From assembly GCA_001818705.1 (NCBI GenBank), contig MHJM01000004.1:2459-12159 (forward strand): DNA of 9,701 bases, read 5' to 3'. Source of the DNA: Candidatus Harrisonbacteria bacterium RIFCSPLOWO2_02_FULL_45_10c. Lineage in GTDB: Bacteria; Patescibacteriota; Minisyncoccia; UBA6257; 02-FULL-45-10c. Shown here in pieces: positions 6,066 to 9,701 of this stretch (positions are counted from its first letter, which is position 1; each line of letters starts with the position of its first letter). The position numbers and the translations under genes were made by a program. A model generated the notes under the pieces. That model made no database searches and was not told the origin of the DNA. It was given only the letters and a program-made list of their open reading frames with translations.

Positions 6066-6076
6066 CAAATTTTAAC

Positions 6077-6105
6077 TTGATTGTTTTTTGTTATTCAAGT
6101 ACTAT
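6077..6105 (+). promoter_or_regulatory. Promoter of the small Cys4 protein gene
   Basis: TTGATT (6077-6082) and TACTAT (6100-6105) are separated by 17 bp, giving a leader of about 33 bases. An inverted repeat ACTTGA (6075-6080) / TCAAGT (6095-6100) spans the spacer and touches both boxes, so it could be an operator. Unlike most genes here, this one has room for a Shine-Dalgarno leader. Confidence 0.45.
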
Positions 6106-6144
6106 ATTGGCAGTAGTTTTTACGCCAATTTTAAAGGAGCCGCC

Positions 6145-6408
6145 ATGCTTCCGATTATCCCTTGGCCGTTGCCGACGCACGAGGAATTAGAAGCTATCAA
6201 TGCCGTTAAGGTGAAGCATTTAAATTTTAAGCGCGTGGAAGCCGATGGAACCGCCTGGTTTAAAAAGCATTGCGGCGCAAAAATGATTCGGGTGAAGGTT
6301 TTTCTCTGGGGACAGTGTTCGGACCTTTCGGTAACGGCCGCGGCCGAAGTTCCGGCTCCGGATGAATATGTCTGCCCGAAGTGCCTGCAGATCGACTCCG
6401 GAAAATAA
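6145..6408 (+). CDS. Small four-cysteine (possible zinc-binding) protein
   Basis: An 87-residue protein I do not recognise. The ATG at 6145 is chosen over an upstream one at 6088 because AAAGGAG (6133-6139) stands five bases before it, and the upstream start would lie inside the promoter. The N-terminus is Pro-rich (LPIIPWPLP). His42-Cys43, Cys58 and the CPKC pair (Cys77, Cys80) could form a split zinc ribbon or knuckle; that is inference from spacing only. No signal peptide or membrane helix is seen, so it is likely cytoplasmic. It stands alone between tRNA-Pro and its own terminator at 6429-6456. A conserved CPR-type hypothetical protein is the safest label. Confidence 0.75.
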   Translation: MLPIIPWPLPTHEELEAINAVKVKHLNFKRVEADGTAWFKKHCGAKMIRVKVFLWGQCSDLSVTAAAEVPAPDEYVCPKCLQIDSGK

Positions 6409-6428
6409 TCAATAATTGACCTATATTT

Positions 6429-6456
6429 ACTCCGCCAACGGCGGAGTTTATTTTTT
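6429..6456 (+). terminator. Intrinsic terminator after the small Cys4 gene
   Basis: Stem ACTCCGCC (6429-6436) with GGCGGAGT (6440-6447), loop AAC, then TTATTTTTT. It closes the small gene's transcript just before the promoter of the next gene. Confidence 0.85.
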
Positions 6457-6458
6457 GA

Positions 6459-6467
6459 TGATATAAT
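6459..6467 (+). promoter_or_regulatory. Consensus extended -10 of the glycosyltransferase gene
   Basis: TGA-TATAAT is a perfect extended -10. It begins three bases after the T-run of the preceding terminator. The ATG lies 12 bp downstream, predicting a leader of about 6 bases with no Shine-Dalgarno. Confidence 0.6.
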
Positions 6468-6479
6468 TATTGGGATTAT

Positions 6480-7604
6480 ATGCAGCCGCGCGGAATCAAT
6501 TTTTATCTTTGGCTAATTGCCGGCATCGGAATCCTTTCCATGCTTTTTCACGGATTGGGATTATTTCCGTCCGCGCCCTGGCAGATCGTCTACAGCGACG
6601 TGCTTGGTTTTTTTGACCGCGCTGCCGCAACCGGATTTCCGTATTTAGAAAAACAAATTGAGTATCCGGTAATCACCGGACTGCTTATTCATTGGTTCGG
6701 CCAGCTTGGACAAACTAAGGCCGCGTATTATTTATTGAGCGCGGCGGCGCTGGTCGGAATGGGCGTATTTACCACTTATGTTCTTTTTAAATCGGTGCCG
6801 GAATCGCATCGGCGGCAATTGTTGCGATATTGGATTTTCGCGCCGTCCATGCTCATATTTTTTGTTTATAACTGGGATATGATCGCGCTTCTATTTGTTA
6901 TCTGCGCGTTTTACTTCATGCAGCGGAATGAGGACGGCTGGGCGGCGGTTTTTCTGGCGCTAGGATTTTCCAGCAAATTTTTTCCGGCATTGTATCTGCT
7001 GCCGCTGCTACTGCGCCATCAGCAGATAAAAGAATGGATTAAAATCATTGTTATTTTTAGCGGCATGGCGCTGGCGATTAACGGATTTTTTCTGATTCGG
7101 AATTTTGGCGGATGGTATTATTTTTTCAGCCTGAACCAGCTTCGCGGTTCTAATTTGGATTCTATCTGGACGGTAATCCGATTCCTTTTCCCTTCCTTTG
7201 AGGATGTCAGCCGGATTAATGCCGCTTCGCTTATTATTTTTCTTGCCGGTTTAGGGTACTTGCTTTGGCGGCACCGGCGAAGCAATACGATAGCGCTTTG
7301 CGCGGCAATTACGGTTGTGTTTTTATTGACCAATAAAGTATTCACCCCGCAATATCTTTTATGGCTGCTGCCATTTTTTATTATCCTCCCGGAACCGAAA
7401 CGATTCTGGTTCTACGCGGCCGAATTTGCCAATCTCGGCGCGCTCTTTGCGGCGCTCGCCTGGTTTTTTAACGGAAAATCAATAAATTATTTTTATATCA
7501 CCGGTATTTTTGTCGTGGTGCGGCACATCGCTTTATTTTCATTACTCCGCCATTTTCTTTCAGTAAAATCAATAGCCATATTTAAAGAAGCTGCCGGACA
7601 ATAA
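6480..7604 (+). CDS. GT87/DUF2029-like integral membrane glycosyltransferase
   Basis: A 374-residue polytopic protein with about nine to ten hydrophobic helices. It resembles the GT-C fold enzymes of the GT87/DUF2029 type, which use polyprenyl-phosphate-linked sugars (often mannose) to extend glycolipids or glycans on the outer face of the membrane. Supporting motifs are an early loop acid in VYSDV (Asp40, the likely catalytic position), IEYPVITGLL (60-69), NWDMIALLFV (131-140), GFSSKFFPALYLLPLLL (162-178), and the C-terminal NKVFTPQYLLWLLPFF (285-300), the most diagnostic element of this family. Donor and acceptor cannot be told from sequence. It is monocistronic: a terminator and extended -10 precede it and a convergent isocitrate lyase follows. 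It may act with the phosphatidyltransferase upstream in envelope glycolipid synthesis (inference from proximity). Confidence 0.82.
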   Translation: MQPRGINFYLWLIAGIGILSMLFHGLGLFPSAPWQIVYSDVLGFFDRAAATGFPYLEKQIEYPVITGLLIHWFGQLGQTKAAYYLLSAAALVGMGVFTTYVLFKSVPESHRRQLLRYWIFAPSMLIFFVYNWDMIALLFVICAFYFMQRNEDGWAAVFLALGFSSKFFPALYLLPLLLRHQQIKEWIKIIVIFSGMALAINGFFLIRNFGGWYYFFSLNQLRGSNLDSIWTVIRFLFPSFEDVSRINAASLIIFLAGLGYLLWRHRRSNTIALCAAITVVFLLTNKVFTPQYLLWLLPFFIILPEPKRFWFYAAEFANLGALFAALAWFFNGKSINYFYITGIFVVVRHIALFSLLRHFLSVKSIAIFKEAAGQ

Positions 7605-7624
7605 AAACCCCCGCAATGCGGGGG
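7600..7624 (-). terminator. Terminator of aceA (convergent junction)
   Basis: Stem CCCCCGC (7608-7614) with GCGGGGG (7618-7624), loop AAT. On the minus strand it is followed by TTTTTATTG, a proper T-tail, so it ends the aceA transcript. On the plus strand no T-run follows, so it is weaker for the glycosyltransferase. It overlaps the end of that gene. Confidence 0.8.
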
Positions 7625-7633
7625 ATGGGGCTA

Positions 7634-8908
7634 TTATTTTTGGAATTGATCTTCTTCGGTTGAGCCTTTCAGGGCGGTAGTTGAAGACGTGCCGCCGCTG
7701 ATAACTTTCTGGACATCGTCGAAGTATCCGGCGCCGACGTATTGCTGGTGCTTGCTGGCCGTATACCCATCGGCTTCCCTTGAAAATTCTTCTTCTTGGA
7801 TTTTTTCAACGTACGCTTTCATGCCGTCGCGCGCGTATTCTTTCGCAAGGCCAAACATGGAAAGATTCAGCGCGTGAAATCCGGCCAGCGTTACAAACTG
7901 GAATTTGTATCCCATATCGCCGAGTTCATTTTGAAACTTAGCGATAGTCTCGCTATCAAGATGTTTTTTCCAGTTGAACGAAGGCGAACAATTGTATGCA
8001 AGCAATTTTCCAGGAAAGTGCGCGTGAATTACGTCAGCAAATCGCCGCGCTTGCTCAAGGCCGGGATTGGATGTTTCCATCCAAAGCATGTCTGCGTATG
8101 GCGCAAAGGCAAGTCCGCGAACAATCGCCGAGTCGACGCCATTTTGCACTCGGAAATATCCTTCCGGCGTCCGTTCGCCGGTGATAAATGTACGGTCCCG
8201 CGGGTCAATATCGTTATCCAACAATTTAGCTGATTCGGCGTCAGTTCTGGCAATGATAAGCGTGGGAGTGTCCATAACATCGGCGGCCAGGCGCGCCGAA
8301 ATGAGATTTCTGATTGCTTCTGACGTCGGGACAAGCACTTTGCCGCCCATATGCCCGCATTTTTTATGCGAGCCGCGCTGGTCTTCAAAATGCACGGCCG
8401 CGGCGCCCGCTTTGATCATCGCTTTCATCAGTTCAAAGGCATTAAGATGCCCGCCGAATCCAGATTCGGCATCGGCGACGATCGGGGCAAAATAATCAAT
8501 TGAACCAACGCCGGAACTGGATTGAATCTGATCGGCGCGCTGGAAGGCGTTGTTGATTTCTTCCACTTTCAGCGGGACGCTGTTCGCCGGATACAAGCTT
8601 TGGTCCGGATACATTTGCCGCGCGGTGTTTCCATCAGCCGCGACTTGCCAGCCGCTCAAATAAATCGCCTTCAGTCCGGCTTGCACCATTTCCACGGCCT
8701 GATTGCCGGTAATGGCGCCGAGCGCTTTCACGTGATGTTTGGTATGGAATAGATTCCAGAGTTTTTCCGCGCCGAGGCGCGCCAGCGTGTATTCAACGCG
8801 AAGCGATCCGCGGAGGCGGATAACGTCGTCTCCGGTATACGGCCGCAAAATTCCTTTCCAGCGGGTATTCCGCTGCCACTCTTCAAAAAGCAATTCGCCT
8901 TTTCTCAT
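7634..8908 (-). CDS. aceA: Isocitrate lyase
   Basis: Isocitrate lyase splits isocitrate into glyoxylate and succinate, the first step of the glyoxylate shunt. The 424-residue length fits the short bacterial class (about 430). Visible motifs include SGWQVAADGN (85-94) and the Mg-binding region VADAESGFGG (144-153). The catalytic loop KKCGHMGGKVLVP (182-194) has the nucleophile at Cys184. Also present are IIARTDAES (218-226), SPSFNW (308-313), the glyoxylate/succinate site, and the C-terminal SSTTALKGSTEEDQF. All key residues are present, so the enzyme should be active. The start ATG has AAGGAGG three bases upstream and a strong promoter at 8958-8986. Malate synthase lies upstream in the same orientation. 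No isocitrate dehydrogenase kinase gene is visible in the window. Confidence 0.97.
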   Translation of the reverse strand: MRKGELLFEEWQRNTRWKGILRPYTGDDVIRLRGSLRVEYTLARLGAEKLWNLFHTKHHVKALGAITGNQAVEMVQAGLKAIYLSGWQVAADGNTARQMYPDQSLYPANSVPLKVEEINNAFQRADQIQSSSGVGSIDYFAPIVADAESGFGGHLNAFELMKAMIKAGAAAVHFEDQRGSHKKCGHMGGKVLVPTSEAIRNLISARLAADVMDTPTLIIARTDAESAKLLDNDIDPRDRTFITGERTPEGYFRVQNGVDSAIVRGLAFAPYADMLWMETSNPGLEQARRFADVIHAHFPGKLLAYNCSPSFNWKKHLDSETIAKFQNELGDMGYKFQFVTLAGFHALNLSMFGLAKEYARDGMKAYVEKIQEEEFSREADGYTASKHQQYVGAGYFDDVQKVISGGTSSTTALKGSTEEDQFQK

Positions 8909-8911
8909 TTT

Positions 8912-8986
8912 CCTCCTTATTAATTTTTCAAAATTAATTAAAATTTAAGCTTTGGATAATATAACAATTGCGGTTAAAAACGTCAA
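8912..8986 (-). promoter_or_regulatory. aceA promoter and Shine-Dalgarno site
   Basis: On the minus strand TTGACG (8981-8986) and TATATT (8958-8963) have the ideal 17-bp spacer, and TGT before the -10 adds an extended element. An AT-rich leader of about 43 bases ends in AAGGAGG (8912-8918), three bases before the ATG. This is the strongest-looking promoter in the window and one of only two with a Shine-Dalgarno leader. Confidence 0.75.
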
Positions 8987-9056
8987 TCCCTCACCCTTAC
9001 TGAATCAGAATCTCGCTTTCGCGGATTCGCGAAACAATTCAGCAAGGGTGAGGGAT
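8986..9056. repeat. 71-bp nested inverted repeat touching aceA -35
   Basis: Outer arms of 13 bp (ATCCCTCACCCTT at 8986-8998 with its complement at 9044-9056) continue, after one mismatch, as CTGAAT/ATTCAG (9000-9005 / 9037-9042). The interior can form either TTTCGCG/CGCGAAA (9017-9023 / 9028-9034, loop GATT) or GAATC-CGC/GCG-GATTC (9008-9028), and these exclude each other. The outer arm ends on the last base of the aceA -35 box. It may be a protein-binding site, an RNA structure in aceB read-through mRNA, or a small mobile palindrome; no target-site duplication is seen. Confidence 0.7.
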
Positions 9057-9084
9057 AAAAAATCCCTTCCGCAATGCGGAAGGG
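9055..9084 (-). terminator. Intrinsic terminator of malate synthase gene
   Basis: Stem CCCTTCCGC (9064-9072) with GCGGAAGGG (9076-9084), loop AAT. On the minus strand it is followed by ATTTTTTAT, and it starts 8 bp past the stop codon. It should cut the aceB transcript before aceA. The apex CCGCAATGCGG is the same as in the aceA terminator. Confidence 0.85.
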
Positions 9085-9092
9085 AAGTAATT

Positions 9093-9701
9093 TTATTTAG
9101 AATCGGATAGTAATTCGTAAGCGGGAATAGTCAGGAATTCCGGGAAGTTTTGAGATGTGGACATAGTTTCAAATAATTCCGCGGCTTTTTCGGTTGCAAG
9201 ATACCAATCTTCGCTTTTTCGGAGCGGGAGCTCTTCCCGGATTAATTTTTTCACCAGTTCCGGAGTTATTTTTTCTCCGTTGTCCAGCTTTGCGCCATGT
9301 TTCAGCCATTGCCAGATTTGGGACCGGGAAATTTCCGCGGTGGCGGCATCTTCCATTAAATTGTTTATCGGTACGCAGCCGTTGCCCATGAGCCAGGAAG
9401 TCAGATATTCAACACCGACCCGGAGGTTGGTCCGCAGTCCGGCTTCGGTTATTGTGCCTTCAGGAACCTGCAAAAGGTCTTTCGCGGATATTTTCACGTC
9501 ATTCCGCAAGACTGCCAGCTGGTTTTCCGCCGGATTGATTCTGGTGTCCAGCCAGGAGGAAAAAACTTTCCGCGCTACCGGAACTAATCCGGGATGAGCC
9601 ACCCAAGTGCCGTCGTGTCCGGCCCGTACCTCCCGAATTTTATCGGCGCGGACTTTTTCCAGCGCTTTTTCATTCGCTTCAGGATCATTTTTGATGGGGA
9701 T
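9093..9701 (-). CDS. aceB: Malate synthase A, C-terminal fragment
   Basis: Malate synthase condenses glyoxylate with acetyl-CoA to malate, the second step of the glyoxylate shunt. The last 202 residues are present and the gene continues past the right edge; the family is about 530 residues. The fragment opens in IPIKNDPEANEKALEKVRAD. Diagnostic segments follow: RAGHDGTWVAHPGLVPVA (26-43), RTNLRVGVEYLTSWL (90-104), and MEDAATAEISRSQIWQW (116-132), whose Asp118 corresponds to the conserved catalytic-base region of malate synthase A. The frame is open to the window edge, so an apparent GTG start at 9602 is internal. The C-terminus FLTIPAYELL is typical. Gene order aceB-aceA matches classic glyoxylate operons, but the terminator and separate aceA promoter mean the two are probably not one simple transcript. 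Confidence 0.96.
   Translation of the reverse strand: MPIKNDPEANEKALEKVRADKIREVRAGHDGTWVAHPGLVPVARKVFSSWLDTRINPAENQLAVLRNDVKISAKDLLQVPEGTITEAGLRTNLRVGVEYLTSWLMGNGCVPINNLMEDAATAEISRSQIWQWLKHGAKLDNGEKITPELVKKLIREELPLRKSEDWYLATEKAAELFETMSTSQNFPEFLTIPAYELLSDSK

Noticed and set aside
5967..6068. N-terminal extension of the phosphatidyltransferase reading frame
   Set aside because: It would cross tRNA-Pro on the other strand and start upstream of the TATAAT box; the family's first motif fits the ATG at 5966.
6088..6144. Longer start for the small Cys4 protein
   Set aside because: The upstream ATG lies inside the predicted promoter, while AAAGGAG is correctly spaced before the ATG at 6145.
8986..9056. 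Insertion sequence or MITE
   Set aside because: The arms look like terminal inverted repeats, but there is no target-site duplication or transposase; kept only as an inverted repeat.
9600..9602. GTG start of a short 169-residue gene
   Set aside because: The reading frame continues upstream to the window edge with clear malate synthase sequence (GHDGTWVAHPGL), so this GTG is an internal Val codon.
1..9701. TGA recoded as Gly, as in some CPR lineages
   Set aside because: All eight visible stops are TAA or TAG, but no in-frame TGA occurs in any recognised gene, including the very Gly-rich 907-residue protein, so recoding has no support.

Overview
The window looks like a chromosomal segment of a Candidate Phyla Radiation (Patescibacteria) bacterium, most likely Parcubacteria-like. 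This is inferred from the large secreted protein built of four-cysteine modules joined to a LamG domain, the small NPF-motif membrane protein beside it, tRNA genes with no encoded CCA end, very compact spacing, and several promoters whose -10 box sits so close to the start codon that the mRNA should be leaderless. The standard genetic code fits: every recognised gene reads through with TAA or TAG as stop.

Layout. 1-128 (minus) is the N-terminus of RecG helicase. At 263-335 lies tRNA-Lys(CTT) with a strong terminator. It is followed by about 210 bp that carries a second copy of the tRNA 3' end, an inverted T-arm-like sequence and a large imperfect hairpin, then a second terminator. 648-3632 (plus) is a two-gene surface unit: an 86-residue single-pass membrane protein abutting a 907-residue secreted protein with eight Cys4 modules, glycine-rich linkers and a LamG domain. 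A bidirectional terminator separates it from tRNA-Arg(TCG) on the minus strand. Divergent to that tRNA is the CCA-adding tRNA nucleotidyltransferase (3792-5258). Its stop codon touches the stop codon of a convergent CDP-alcohol phosphatidyltransferase (5259-5966, minus). That gene is divergent from tRNA-Pro(CGG), and the two promoters have overlapping -10 boxes.

Next come a small four-cysteine protein with a clear Shine-Dalgarno site (6145-6408), a GT87/DUF2029-like membrane glycosyltransferase (6480-7604), and, convergent with it, isocitrate lyase (7634-8908, minus) and the C-terminal 202 residues of malate synthase A (9093-9701, minus). The last two make up the glyoxylate shunt. They lie in aceB-aceA order but are separated by a terminator, a 71-bp nested inverted repeat and a strong dedicated aceA promoter.

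How the parts fit: the three tRNAs lack CCA and need the nucleotidyltransferase encoded among them. The phosphatidyltransferase and glycosyltransferase point to envelope lipid or glycan synthesis, and the Cys-module/LamG protein to surface contact. The glyoxylate shunt is the metabolic oddity, because most CPR genomes lack a TCA cycle. The most unusual items are the Cys-module/LamG protein with its partner, the tRNA-Lys 3'-end duplication with its structured insert, the mix of leaderless and Shine-Dalgarno starts, and the inverted repeat touching the aceA promoter.
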